From DAISKN01 sp963716925 (GTDB lineage Bacteria; Acidobacteriota; Vicinamibacteria; Marinacidobacterales; SMYC01), in contig CAVQUX010000006.1 of the NCBI GenBank assembly GCA_963716925.1, forward strand, positions 1,116,001 to 1,180,000: a DNA stretch of 64,000 bases, given 5' to 3'. This document shows positions 6,915 to 17,301 of the stretch, piece after piece. A model generated the notes under the pieces. The model searched no databases and was not told the DNA's origin. It worked only from the letters and a program-made list of their open reading frames with translations. How positions within the stretch are numbered: position 1 is the stretch's first letter; each line of letters begins with the position of its first letter. Made by a program: the position numbers and the translations under genes.

Positions 6915-9779
6915 CTAGAAGCTGTACCTCAAGGAAATCTGCGCCTGGCGCTGAGGCGCCACCTGGGTGCGGGAGCCGAAGCCGGCCCGCGGGTTCGCCG
7001 GGTCCAGGCCCAGTACGGTGTTCACCTGGATGGTGTTCGCGGTATTGAGCACGTTGAACAGATCGAGACGCAGCTCGATCTGGTGCCGATCTCCGGCGTG
7101 GAACGCCTTGGCCACCGTGAGGTCGAAGTTCTTCATCGTGGGAAGTCGGAACGAGTTCCGTCCGAGGCCGTCGGGACGATCTCCGTATTGTCCCGCGTTC
7201 ACGCCGTCGCCGTCCGCATCCGATCCCGCGACGCCGGTGTAAGGAAACCCCGACCTCAGGAGGAGGACGCCACCCACGCGGATGTCCCATGGCAGCTCGT
7301 AGAGGGCGTTCGCCACGAACAGATGAGGGACGTCGGTGCTCAGCGGGCCCTCCTGATAACTTCGATCGCCTTCCTGATCCACGAGCCCGGGAACGAAACT
7401 GCCCGTGGTACGGAAGTTGTCCGTGTCTCCCCGGGCGCGGGACCAGGTGTAGCGGACCCCGAAGCTGTACTTCCCGTCGAAATATTTCTCGAGACCGAAC
7501 TTGACCGCGTTGTAGTCGGTGGACCCGTCGTTGATCTGGAGGAAGAGACTCCGGAACCCTCCGAAATCGACTCCGTAGGGACCGGGCACTCGGTTCGGGG
7601 AGCCGAAGGGCCGGAGCGCGTCGGCCTGCGCGAGCGTTCGAGTCCGTCCGGGGCCCAGGGCGAAGAACGGCGGCGCGTTGGCGTCGAAGGTCACCAGGAG
7701 ATCGTTTCCCGCGACGTGGGTGTAGTCGACGCTCGCTCCCCATCCCGGCCGCAGCTCTCTTTCGACGCCGAGACTGTAGTTGACGAAGTACGGCGTGGTT
7801 CGCGTCACGGTGTCGATGCTTCCGGGAAAGTCCTCTCCCTGGAAGACGGGGATGTAGACCGTGGCCCGGGCCACCTCGTTCGCTCCCTGCGGAAGGCTGT
7901 CGAACCTCTCCGGGAAGGCGGGGAACAGAGGATTCCCCTGCCTGAGGTCGATGGTCGTCTGCCCCTCGGGCCCGAAGTTCGACTCGCGGTTGACGAGCGA
8001 GCTCTCGAGGGTGTCGTAGAAGATCCCCATGTTGCCTCGGACGACGGTCTTCCCTTCCTCGCCAACGTCCCACGCGAATCCGAGTCGGGGGGCGAAGTTG
8101 TTGAGGTCTCCGAAGAACAGGCTGTCATAGTCCCACCGCAAGCCGAGATTCAGGATCAGGGAGCGCCCCACTCTCCAGTCGTCCTGGGCGAAGAACGAGA
8201 CCATGGAGTCGCGAAATCGAAGGTCCGAGTCGCCGAACGCCTGGGTGTACTGGAAGGGAAACGTGGCCGGATTGGCGGCGTCGTAGGGGTACGGAGTTCC
8301 CGCGGAGAACGTATAGGTCCCCACCAGGTTGTTGAAGAAGGTGACGAAGCGGAAGCTCCCGATCACGTCGGCGCCGAACTTGAGGTCGTGGTCGCCCTTG
8401 TAGAGAGAGAAGTGATTCACCACCTGCAGTCGCTTCTCGTCGAGGTTCTGGGGGAAGCCGGGGTTGGGCCCGGCGTTTCCCACGCCCGCGCGGGTGATCG
8501 CCGGAAACGGGGTGAGGGAGAAATCGGGATCGCGGGATTCGGCGCCGGTATCGGAGATGAGAGGGCTGTAGAAGTCCACGAGATCCCGGGTGAACCGGAC
8601 CCGGAGCTCGTTGACCTTGTTCGCTCCCCAGGTCGCGACCCAGGAGCCGGCCACGTTCCAGGTGCGCCCCTCGGCATTGCTCCTCCGGTCGTAGGTATTC
8701 AGCCCGCCGACTCCGTTCGCCTCCTGGTCGTTGACGTTGAAATTGAATCGGGCGTCGAGCCGGTTGGTGGAGTCGAGCTGGTGGTCGAGCTTGAAGAACA
8801 GCTGGTCGTTGCTCTGCGGGCGGGCGAAGGTGCCCGGGTCGAGCGCCGAGGTGACGACCGACTCGTCGTCGATGCGATTCGACTCCCAGTTGACGAAGAA
8901 GTGAGTCCGATCGCGCGCGATCGGTCCTCCGAAAGTCGCTCCGTACTGCTGGCGGTCGGCGGAGCTCTCGTTGCCGGTGATGAGATCGTTGGCCACGAAG
9001 GCGCTCGGCTTCTGGTAGGTGTAGACGCTTCCCCGGAAATCGTTGGTGCCGCTCTTGGTAATGATGTTGACGGTGCCCGCGCCCGTACGTCCCACCTCGG
9101 CCTTGAAGCCGTTGCTGATGACCTGGACCTCCTCGATGGTGTCGAGGGAGAGACCGTTGCCTCCGCCGAACTCGCCGTTCAGGGTCCGGATCTCGCGGCC
9201 GGTGATCGAAGTGCCGTCGGAGACGAAGTCCGCGGAGCGAATCCCCTGGCCGTTGATCGAAATGTTGCCGCTTCCACCGCCCACCCGCACCGCGCTTCCC
9301 GAGAGCTCGACGAACGAGAGAAAGTCCCGCCCGTTGTTGGGAAGGTTCGCCACTTGCTCGTCGCCCACGGACTGCTTGAGATCGCTCGTCCGCGTCTCCA
9401 CCACCGGCGCCTGGGCCGAGACGGTGATGGTCTCCTCGACGCCTCCGAGGTCGAGCCGAAAGTCGATTCGAGGCTCGGTGTTCGCCGTGAAGGTGAGGCC
9501 CTCCTGCCGCTCGCTCCTGAAGCCCGCGAGCTCGGCGGTGAGGCTCCACCGCCCTTTCGGGTCCAGGGGGGCGAACCGGTAGAGGCCACGCTCATCGGTC
9601 GGGGCGGTTTGGGTGAGCCCGGTGTCCAGGTTTCGGATCGTCACAGTGACGCCTGGAAGAGACGCGCCCGTGCCGTCGGTGACGGATCCCGATAGCTCGA
9701 ACCGTGTCACATCCGCTCGGGACGGAAAGGCCGCCAGCATGGAGCAAAGAAGAAGCAACAATCCGACAGGTCGCGTCAT
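6915..9779 (-). CDS. TonB-dependent receptor, Oar/CarboxypepD_reg type
   Basis: 954 residues. The signal peptide is followed by a carboxypeptidase-regulatory-like beta domain (ELSGSVTDGTGASLPGVTVTI) and then a plug domain (ETITVSAQAPVVET to TGAGTVNIITKSGTNDFRG). A long beta-barrel follows, ending in the aromatic terminus ISLRYSF typical of outer-membrane barrels. It imports or binds a large ligand at the outer membrane using TonB energy. Start ATG 9779 is chosen over an upstream ATG at 9803 because GGAGGT sits 5 bases before it and the signal peptide begins there. Upstream is the VPS10-like protein and downstream two sulfatase-fold proteins, which suggests a sulfated or glycosylated peptide ligand. 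That ligand is inference. Confidence 0.93.
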   Translation of the reverse strand: MTRPVGLLLLLCSMLAAFPSRADVTRFELSGSVTDGTGASLPGVTVTIRNLDTGLTQTAPTDERGLYRFAPLDPKGRWSLTAELAGFRSERQEGLTFTANTEPRIDFRLDLGGVEETITVSAQAPVVETRTSDLKQSVGDEQVANLPNNGRDFLSFVELSGSAVRVGGGSGNISINGQGIRSADFVSDGTSITGREIRTLNGEFGGGNGLSLDTIEEVQVISNGFKAEVGRTGAGTVNIITKSGTNDFRGSVYTYQKPSAFVANDLITGNESSADRQQYGATFGGPIARDRTHFFVNWESNRIDDESVVTSALDPGTFARPQSNDQLFFKLDHQLDSTNRLDARFNFNVNDQEANGVGGLNTYDRRSNAEGRTWNVAGSWVATWGANKVNELRVRFTRDLVDFYSPLISDTGAESRDPDFSLTPFPAITRAGVGNAGPNPGFPQNLDEKRLQVVNHFSLYKGDHDLKFGADVIGSFRFVTFFNNLVGTYTFSAGTPYPYDAANPATFPFQYTQAFGDSDLRFRDSMVSFFAQDDWRVGRSLILNLGLRWDYDSLFFGDLNNFAPRLGFAWDVGEEGKTVVRGNMGIFYDTLESSLVNRESNFGPEGQTTIDLRQGNPLFPAFPERFDSLPQGANEVARATVYIPVFQGEDFPGSIDTVTRTTPYFVNYSLGVERELRPGWGASVDYTHVAGNDLLVTFDANAPPFFALGPGRTRTLAQADALRPFGSPNRVPGPYGVDFGGFRSLFLQINDGSTDYNAVKFGLEKYFDGKYSFGVRYTWSRARGDTDNFRTTGSFVPGLVDQEGDRSYQEGPLSTDVPHLFVANALYELPWDIRVGGVLLLRSGFPYTGVAGSDADGDGVNAGQYGDRPDGLGRNSFRLPTMKNFDLTVAKAFHAGDRHQIELRLDLFNVLNTANTIQVNTVLGLDPANPRAGFGSRTQVAPQRQAQISLRYSF

Positions 9780-9799
9780 GAGCACCTCCGTTGGACCGT

Positions 9800-12700
9800 T
9801 CAACGCCCGCTCCCTCGTGGGTCAGGCGCGAATCGTAGCATGGAAGAAATGAGACCCATACCTTTCTCCTGCGCCGTCCGGTTGAGCTCGGGAATCTCCG
9901 AGGAAACGATGCCCTGAAGCTCCGCGAGTCCGTCATCGAGCTCGGACGACAGAATCCCGGAAGACACCGTGGGCCGCCGCGGTCGGCGCCCGGTCGGCGC
10001 TCGCGACCACGCCGCCGAGAGAGGCCAGCCGGGCGTTCAGCTTGAGAGGAAAGAGAAGCAGCTGATCGTCGACGCCGATGAATCGCGGCTCGTAGAACCG
10101 TTCGAGAACCGTCTGGAGTTTTTTCGAGAGCGCGCTCGCCAGGCTGGCGACGTCCTCGAGCTCCGCCCGGTCCTTCGCCCGAGCCACGAGCCCCTCGAGC
10201 TGTTTCTGAAGATCGAGCACCGCGGCGATCGCCTCGTGCACCTCGCTCAAGCGTTCGCCGATAGCCAGCAGAAGATCGAACTGCTCCCGAAACTCCGAGT
10301 CGGTGGTCGGGATCCGCGGGTCCTTTCGAATCTCGAAGGATTGGGTCGACCGATGCTCGCCCATCGAGAGCCTCGCCTGATACACCCCCGGCACCGCCAC
10401 CGGCCCGCGCAGGCTACCGCCCATGAGATAGGTCCTGCCGGGCAGTCCGCGAGCGTCAGGATAGCGAAGATCCCACTCGAAGCGGTTCAGGCCGCGCTCC
10501 GCCGGCAGCGACGGGCCGCGGAACTTCTTGACGACGGCGCCTGTCGAATCGAGGACGTCGAGCTCGACCGCCGCGGAAGGTTTCTCCCTCAAGTAGTAAT
10601 AGAGGACGGCTCCCGTCGGCGGGTTCTCGCCCACGCCGGCCGCGGCGCGGCGGCGGCCGAAACCGCGCATGCGGTACGGGTTCTCGGGAGCGAACAGGTG
10701 CACGGGAGAGGACGGCGTGAGCTCCGGGAGCTCGCGAATCAGGCCGAGGTCGTCGAGAATCCAGAACGCTCTCCCCTGCGTCGCCGCCACCAGATCGTCG
10801 TCTTTGACCACGAGGTCGGTGACGGGCACGACGGGGAGATTCAACTGCAGAGGCTGCCACTCGAGGCCGTCGTCGAACGAGACGTGGATTCCGGTCTCGG
10901 TGCCGACGTAGAGCAGCCCCTTGCGCCGGACGTCCTCGCGCACGACGCGAACGAAGCTCGACTGCGGGAGATCCCGATCGAGGCGCTTCCAGGTCTTTCC
11001 GAAGTCCGAGGTCTTGAAGAGATACGGCCGGTAGTCGTCCCAGAGGTAGCGGTTCGCGGCGACGTAGGCCGTCCCGGCGTCGTGAGGGGACGGCTCGACG
11101 ACATTCACACGGCTCCATTCCGGAAGCTCGGGCGGCGTCACGTTCTCCCAGGTCGCCGCCCCGTCGCGGCTCAGGTGCACCAGTCCGTCGTCCGAGCCCG
11201 CCCAGAGCACGCCCCGGGCAAGTTTCGATTCGGCGAGCGAGGCGATGGTGCAGTAGAAGTCGGTGAGGCGATCGCCGTTCTCCTTCTCCTCGTCGTCGCG
11301 CGTGAGGTCGGCGCTCACTACCTCCCAGGCCTGACCCTGGTCGTTCGACCGGAAGACGACGTTGCCGGCGGCGTAGATCGTCGAGGGGTCGTGGGGGGAT
11401 ACGAGAATGGGGTAGGTCCAGCCGAATCGATACCGAACATCGACTCCGGTCCGGCCCATGGGGGAGTCGGGCCAGGGCGTGACGTTTCGGCTCTCGCCGG
11501 TGCGGTGGTCGTAGCGCGTAAGAAGACCCCAGAAGCTCCCGGCATAGACTACGTCCGGGTCCCGGGGGTCGGGGGCGATGAATCCGCTCTCGCCGCCTCC
11601 CACGGGATACCAGTCGGTCCGGTCGATGCCGAAACCCGGGGTCCGGCTCGGGATCGACACCGTGGTGTTGTCCTGCTGCGCGCCGTAGATGCGGTACGGA
11701 AACTGGTCGTCGGTCACCGCCCAGTAGAACTGTCCCGTGGGTTGGTTCAGTAGATCGCTCCAGCTCCGGCCGCCGTCGAAGGTGACGGCAGCGCCGCCGT
11801 CGTCGCCCAGGATCATCCGCCGGTTGTCGTCGGGGGCGATCCACAGATCGTGACCGTCACCGTGCGGCACCGACATCGATTCGAACGTCTTGCCGGCGTC
11901 GATCGACTTCAGGATCGGCTTGGTGAGAACGTAGACGGTGTCGAGGTCCTGGGTGTCGGCGATGATGTGGGCATAGTAATAAGGTCGGCGGCGGACGTCC
12001 ATGTGGTCGTTCACCCGGCGAAAGCTCGCTCCCGCGTCCTCCGAGAGAAAGACGCCCCCCGCGTCCTCGGGAACCGCCTCGACCGTCGCCCAGACCCGCC
12101 TGGGGTCCACCGGGGAAACGGCGACTCCGATGCGCCCCTCGTCTCCGGGGGGAAGCCCCTGGGTCAGCTTTGAGAAGGTATCCCCTCCGTCGAGCGACTT
12201 GTAGATTCCACCGTGCGGGCCGCCGGAGAAGATGCCCCAGGGACGGCGGAGAACGGGCCAGAGAGTCGCGTAGACGATGCGCGGATTCGAGGGATCGAGG
12301 GCGACGTCGGCGGCGCCCGTCCGGTCGTCGAAGTAGAGGATCTTCTCCCAGTTCTTCCCTCCATCCTTGGATCGGAAGAGCCCTCGTTCCTCGTTGGGAC
12401 CCGTGGCGTGACCGACGGCGGCGACATAGACGAGGTCCGGATCGCGAGGATGAACCCGGATCTTGCCGATCTGGCGCGTGTCCGAAAGACCGAGGTGAGT
12501 CCAGGTACCGCCGGCGTCCGTCGAGCGATAAACGCCGTCGCCGTGGGAGAAGTTGGCACGGATGCAGGCCTCTCCCATCCCGACGTAGATCACGTTCGGA
12601 TCCGACGGTGCTATGGCGATCGCCCCCACGGAGCCCGTCTGGAAGAATCCGTCCGAGATGTTCTGCCAGCTATGACCCGCGTCCTCGGTCTTCCAGACAC

Positions 12701-12887
12701 CGCCGCCCGTCGCCCCCTGGTAGTAGGTGAGAGGTTGTCCCGGGACCCCGGCCACGGTCGTTACCCTGCCGCCGCGGAATGGGCCGATATTGCGCCACCG
12801 GAGCGCCTCGAGGAGCGCGGCATCGGGGGCGGCGAGGCCCGCGGCCGGACAGAGGAGCGACGCGATCAGGAGGAAGCGGCGGCTCAT
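9800..12887 (-). CDS. sortilin/VPS10-like propeller protein (frameshift near C-terminus)
   Basis: About 1,030 residues when repaired. The signal peptide is MSRRFLLIASLLCPAAGLA. It is followed by many BNR/VPS10-type propeller blades (GGGVWKTEDAGHSWQNI, GVYRSTDAGGTWTHLG, GLFRSKDGGKNWEKI). A C-terminal region has a FlgD-like beta piece (LNRFEWDLRYPDA) and a helical tail. The open frame ends at 9933, but a one-base shift around 9951-9957 restores LSSELDDGLAELQGIV, the helical ending this family normally has, and runs to TGA at 9800. That leaves only 20 bases before the TonB receptor start, as expected in an operon. ATG 12887 overlaps the stop of the peptidase gene (ATGA). It is an exported protein often annotated as a glycosyl hydrolase; its true activity is unclear. 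Confidence 0.87.
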
Positions 12888-14932
12888 GGGGCGGTCTCTT
12901 TCTTCGGTTCGGATTTGAGATACTTCTCGAACCAGTTCAGGATTCGGCCGTTCACGTCGAGGGTGTCGGCGCGGGAATGGCGGGAGAGGCTGTGGTCGCC
13001 TTCGGCGTAGGCCACGAAAGTCGCCTCCTTCCCGAGCTGGCGGAGAGCGTAGAACATCATTTCTCCTTCGCCGAACAGGATGGTCAGGTCCTTCACGCCG
13101 TGCAGAATGAGGACCGGGGTCTTGACCTTGTTCAGTTGAAAGAACGCCGACTGAGACAGGTAGCGCTCCGGCACCTCGAAAGGGCTTCCGCCCATGCGCG
13201 CCTGACCCCGCTCGATGTTTCGCGAGTCGCGGTCTCTTCCGCTCGCCCAGTTCCGAAAGAGCTCGGGCGGCGTGGCCCCGGAGACGGCGCAGGCGAAGAT
13301 GTCGGTCTGGGTGATGAGGTAAGAGGTCGCGTAAGCTCCGAAGCTGTGGCCCCAGAGCCCGAAACGGCTCTCCTCGAAGCCCATGCCGCGCGCCATGTTG
13401 ACCGCGGGCACCACCGCCTTCACGAAGGACGTGGCGGTGTCGCCCACCCGCACCTTCACGTTCGGAAGCAGAAGGGCGTAGCCGTGGTTCAGGAAGACCT
13501 GGTGGCGGGCGTTGAATCCATGGATTCCCGGAGTCAGCTTTTCGTAGATCCACGTGATGACCGGGGTGTTGCCCTCGGTTGCACCGTCGACGGGTCGGTA
13601 CAGGAGCGCTTTCAGCGTCTCTCCATCGGCATTGCGAAAGGAGAACATCTCCGGCCGGCCGAAGCGGAAACGACCGAGCTCCGGATTCATGTCGGTCACT
13701 CTCCGCCGTTCGCCGCTCATCAGGTCCACCCGGTAGACGTCCTTGGGCCTCACGGCGCTCTCGGCGGAGAAGACCAGAGAACCGTCGGCGGCGGCCAGGT
13801 CGTCGTAGGACTCCGATCCCCCGACGAGCTCCGTCGTGCTCTCGTCCTCGAGCGAATAGCGATGGATCGTCTCGTCGTAGCTCTCGTTGTCCGTGGTCTT
13901 GAAGAACAGGTGCTTCCCGTCCCGACTCCAGAGGGGGTCGCTCACCTGATCGGGAAACCCACCAGTGAGGTTGCGCTCCTCTCCGCCCCCCTCCAATCCC
14001 AGGTAGAGGTCCATGAACGGCCTCGCGATGCTGTACATGTCGGGCAGCGGAGCCTCGATCTCGGGATCCCGGATCGTGGGGTCCGGGACCAGGTGAACGT
14101 ATTGGCGGCCGTCGGGCGACCATAAACGATCGTCGGGACGCCCCTCTTCCCGGGAGAGCTTCTCGGGCTCGCCTCCCTGAAGCGACACCCGAAAGGCCTC
14201 GTTCGTCTCCTTTCCGATCACGCCGAAGGTATCCGGCTCCGGCGTGGCGTAGACGACGCGGTCATTCGACAAACGGAACGTGCGGAGAAGAACGGGTTCG
14301 GAAAGAAGAGGGACTACCTTGCCGGAATCGACGTCGGCGACGAGAAGGCGCGCGGCCCGGCGATCGACGAAGAAGTCGTCTCCGGGGATCCGCGCGTCGG
14401 TGCTCTCGACCACGCGAACCCGGGCCGGCGCTTCCGCCGGCGGAGCTTTCGTCGCCGCCGCGAACACCAGGCGCCTTCCGCCGGCTGCCCATTGCGGCGC
14501 AAGGTAGCTCCGCCCGGTGAATGCATCGCCGAGAAGGGTCAGCTGGCCGGAGCTCGCGGTCCAGACGGCAAGCCGTCCGCCCGAGGCGTCCTCACGGAAG
14601 AACGCGAGCCGCTCCCCGTCGGGAGACCAGACGGGGTACGAGCCATGAACCGGGCCATCGGTGAGCGCTCGCGGGGGTCCACCCTCGAGCGGCTGCACTT
14701 TCAGGTGCCCCGTGGGGCGAGGCTCGAGGACGTTCCACTCGTCGTCGAGATTGGTGGCGACGAACGCGAGCCACTTGCCCGAAGGCGAGATCGCGATCGG
14801 CTGGCCCGAGGCGAACGTGCGCAGGTCGAGCATGTCTTCGAACGTGAAGACCGAGCTTTCTCCTCGAATTGCCGGGGCCGCGACGACGACGCTCGCCAGA
14901 AGCAGGATCGGTGCGCGGAGTCTCGGAACCAT
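12884..14932 (-). CDS. S9-family (prolyl oligopeptidase-like) serine peptidase, exported
   Basis: 682 residues. The signal peptide is MVPRLRAPILLLASVVVAAPA. It is followed by a TolB/PD40-like beta-propeller (AISPSGKWLAFVA, YPVWSPDGERLAFF) and a C-terminal alpha/beta-hydrolase domain. The catalytic serine is Ser530 in GLWGHSFGAYAT. The aspartate is likely in LHGVKDLTILFGE and the histidine in EGDHSLSRHS. S9 enzymes cleave short peptides in the periplasm or outside the cell. ATG 14932 has GGAGGT 5 bases upstream. It is the first gene of the operon running down to the sulfatase at 3359, with translational coupling (ATGA) to the VPS10-like gene. Confidence 0.92.
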   Translation of the reverse strand: MVPRLRAPILLLASVVVAAPAIRGESSVFTFEDMLDLRTFASGQPIAISPSGKWLAFVATNLDDEWNVLEPRPTGHLKVQPLEGGPPRALTDGPVHGSYPVWSPDGERLAFFREDASGGRLAVWTASSGQLTLLGDAFTGRSYLAPQWAAGGRRLVFAAATKAPPAEAPARVRVVESTDARIPGDDFFVDRRAARLLVADVDSGKVVPLLSEPVLLRTFRLSNDRVVYATPEPDTFGVIGKETNEAFRVSLQGGEPEKLSREEGRPDDRLWSPDGRQYVHLVPDPTIRDPEIEAPLPDMYSIARPFMDLYLGLEGGGEERNLTGGFPDQVSDPLWSRDGKHLFFKTTDNESYDETIHRYSLEDESTTELVGGSESYDDLAAADGSLVFSAESAVRPKDVYRVDLMSGERRRVTDMNPELGRFRFGRPEMFSFRNADGETLKALLYRPVDGATEGNTPVITWIYEKLTPGIHGFNARHQVFLNHGYALLLPNVKVRVGDTATSFVKAVVPAVNMARGMGFEESRFGLWGHSFGAYATSYLITQTDIFACAVSGATPPELFRNWASGRDRDSRNIERGQARMGGSPFEVPERYLSQSAFFQLNKVKTPVLILHGVKDLTILFGEGEMMFYALRQLGKEATFVAYAEGDHSLSRHSRADTLDVNGRILNWFEKYLKSEPKKETAP

Positions 14933-14994
14933 CGCGACCTCCGACCGTTTTTTATCACGCCGAGGCTTCGTGTGCCATGTCCGGAAGAGGCGGC

Positions 14995-17286
14995 TCAGGA
15001 TTTCTCCCGCCACGGAAGCAACAGCGCCGGGGTCAGGAGCAGGTCGGCGACGAGCGCCACGGTGAACACGAACGCCGTGAGCAGGCCGAACAGCTGGTTC
15101 GGGATGTAGGTGGCGACGACGAAGCTCGCGAACGACACGATGAGGACGCCGTTGGTCGAGAGCAGCGACGGGAGCGAGTGCTCCATGACCCGGTACAGCG
15201 CTTTTACGGGCTCGACTCCTTCCCGCTGAATGCGGGCGAAATTGGCCAGCACCTGGCTCGTGTCGTCGATGCAGATCCCGAGAGCGACGCTCGCGACCAT
15301 CGCCGTCCCCAGGTCGAGGGGTCGGCCCAGGAGCCGGAGGAGCGCGCCGGCGACGAACAGGGGCAACAGGTTCGGGATCATCGAGACGATGCCGAGGCGG
15401 ACGGAACGGAGCATCACCGCCATGACGAAGCCGATGGCGAGGCTCGCGGTCACGATCGAGCTCAGGAGCGACTGCACGACGTAGTCGCTCGTCTCCTGGT
15501 AGAGAAAGTACTTCCCCGTGGCCCAGACCTCGAGCCCCAGGTCCTTCCCCAGTGCTTTCGCGTGATTCACCAGGGCGACGGCTTCCGAGGAGTTCTCGTG
15601 GTTTCCCACCAGGGTCACGCGGAGAGCGTCCTCCGAGACCGTGATGCGATCGTTGACGTCGGTTCCCGGCGGAAGTGCTAAGGTGTAGAGCAGCATCTCC
15701 TGCGCGATCGACGGGCCGTCTTCGGGGAGGGCGTAAGCCTCGGGGTCGCCTCCTTCGAGGGCCTGGTTCACCTTCTTGAGCGTGTCCACGATGCTGACGA
15801 GCTCGGTCACGCTCGGATCCCTCTTCAGAGCTTCCTCGAGCGAATCGACTCTCCGCAGAAAGCCCGGGTCGAGGGCTCCGCCTTCGCGGCCGGACTCGAT
15901 GACGAGCTCGATCGAGCGAGAAGTGCCCATGTCGCGCTCGAGCGCCTCGTGGGCGATGCGGACCGGGAGCTCCCGGCTGAAGTACTTGATGGGGTCGGTG
16001 GAGACGTCGATCCCGAGCGCGTACCAGAGGCAGACGGCGGACAGGGCCGCCGAGCCGGCGAGAATCGTCCGACGCCAACCCACCACGAGATCCATGAGCT
16101 TTCGGGAACCGGCGGCGTGGGTCTCCTCGGGCTTCGCCTCGATCCGGAAGGGAAGGACGAAGAGCGCTCCGCCGCAGACTACGAACGCAAAGAGCCAGGT
16201 AACCAGGGTGCCGAATCCGGTGACGATGCCCAGCATCGCCAGCGGCGCGAGGGGCGCCTGCACGAAGCTGAAAAATCCAATAGCGGTGGTGAGGCAGGTC
16301 AGAAACGTCGGAAGCAGGTTCCTGGTGAGAGTGTAGCGGGCCGCTTCCGCCTGGGTCGCTCCGGTTCGCATCGCGTGCACGAAACTCACCAGGATGTGGA
16401 CGGTGTCGGCGATTCCCACGGCGATGAGGATGCTGGGAATCGCGGTGCTGAGGGGCACCTGCACCAGACCGCAGAAGCCCGCCATCCCGAACGCGGCCAC
16501 GAGGGCGGCGGACACGGTGACGAACGGCAGGACCGCGGCGACGGCGTTTCTCAGAATCAGGAACAGAAAGACCCCGACCAGCGCGAGCACGATGGGTGTG
16601 AGCCGCAGGACGTCCGCGAGCGTCACCTCTTCGAAGGCGTAGGTGACGACCGGCGTTCCCTGGATGTGAAGGGTCTCGTCTCCGATCGGCGCTCTCGCGA
16701 CGAGATCCCGGAGCGCCCCCGTGATGGCGCGGGAATCCGGAGGCTTCTCGATCGCGGGCTGGATCCTTCCCGCTACCAGCGTCGTCTTCTCGTCGGGACT
16801 GAGAAGGTACCGCGGGAGGATCTTCTCCGATGCCGCCAGCCGCCGACGCTCCGCGAGGAGCTCCGGAGTGAGCTCGGAGGGAAGGAAGGGCTCAACCACG
16901 ATCTCCCCTTCGCGTCCGTGAAGCCAGTTGAAGTTCGCGATCGACTCGACGCGGATGACCTCGGGCACCTGCCACAGCTCCTCCGTGAGCCACCGGACGA
17001 GCGAGAGCGTCGCTTCGTCGTAGACGCCCGAGGGGCTCTCGACGACGATCACCACGGTATCGTCGTTCCCGAACCGCTTCTCGAAAGCCTCGAACTTCTG
17101 GAGCTTGGGGTCGTCGGGGGAGAAGAAGCCGGTGTGGGTGAAGTCCGTCCGGATGAGCGCGAGCCCCGGAGCCAGGCCGAGGACGAGGAGGAATCCGAGC
17201 GCCATCGCCCAACGGGGGTGCGACTCGATCCAACCGACGAGGCGCCGGTTGAGTGGGGAGACGTTGAGCTCTTCGAGTCGAGCCAT
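14995..17286 (-). CDS. RND/MMPL-family transporter (sterol-sensing-type, lipid exporter-like)
   Basis: 763 residues with the two-fold RND layout. There is an N-terminal membrane helix (about 27-46), a periplasmic loop, a five-helix bundle (about 230-370), and a single helix near 405. A second periplasmic loop follows, then a second bundle (about 615-760). Motifs such as GIADTVHILVSFVHAMR and VALGICIDDTSQVLANFAR are the paired helix-4 signatures of MMPL/Patched-like exporters. Such proteins move hydrophobic molecules using proton motive force. It follows the LolA-like gene by 15 bases. This pairing is widespread and implies joint handling of a lipid at the outer membrane. Specificity cannot be read from the sequence. 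Confidence 0.9.
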   Translation of the reverse strand: MARLEELNVSPLNRRLVGWIESHPRWAMALGFLLVLGLAPGLALIRTDFTHTGFFSPDDPKLQKFEAFEKRFGNDDTVVIVVESPSGVYDEATLSLVRWLTEELWQVPEVIRVESIANFNWLHGREGEIVVEPFLPSELTPELLAERRRLAASEKILPRYLLSPDEKTTLVAGRIQPAIEKPPDSRAITGALRDLVARAPIGDETLHIQGTPVVTYAFEEVTLADVLRLTPIVLALVGVFLFLILRNAVAAVLPFVTVSAALVAAFGMAGFCGLVQVPLSTAIPSILIAVGIADTVHILVSFVHAMRTGATQAEAARYTLTRNLLPTFLTCLTTAIGFFSFVQAPLAPLAMLGIVTGFGTLVTWLFAFVVCGGALFVLPFRIEAKPEETHAAGSRKLMDLVVGWRRTILAGSAALSAVCLWYALGIDVSTDPIKYFSRELPVRIAHEALERDMGTSRSIELVIESGREGGALDPGFLRRVDSLEEALKRDPSVTELVSIVDTLKKVNQALEGGDPEAYALPEDGPSIAQEMLLYTLALPPGTDVNDRITVSEDALRVTLVGNHENSSEAVALVNHAKALGKDLGLEVWATGKYFLYQETSDYVVQSLLSSIVTASLAIGFVMAVMLRSVRLGIVSMIPNLLPLFVAGALLRLLGRPLDLGTAMVASVALGICIDDTSQVLANFARIQREGVEPVKALYRVMEHSLPSLLSTNGVLIVSFASFVVATYIPNQLFGLLTAFVFTVALVADLLLTPALLLPWREKS

Positions 17287-17301
17287 GAGCGTGCCGCGCG
17301 A

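Noticed and set aside
6636..9695. 1,019-residue open frame on the plus strand opposite the TonB receptor
   Set aside because: Its composition is that of an antisense shadow in GC-rich coding DNA, with no recognisable domain. The minus-strand receptor explains the region fully.
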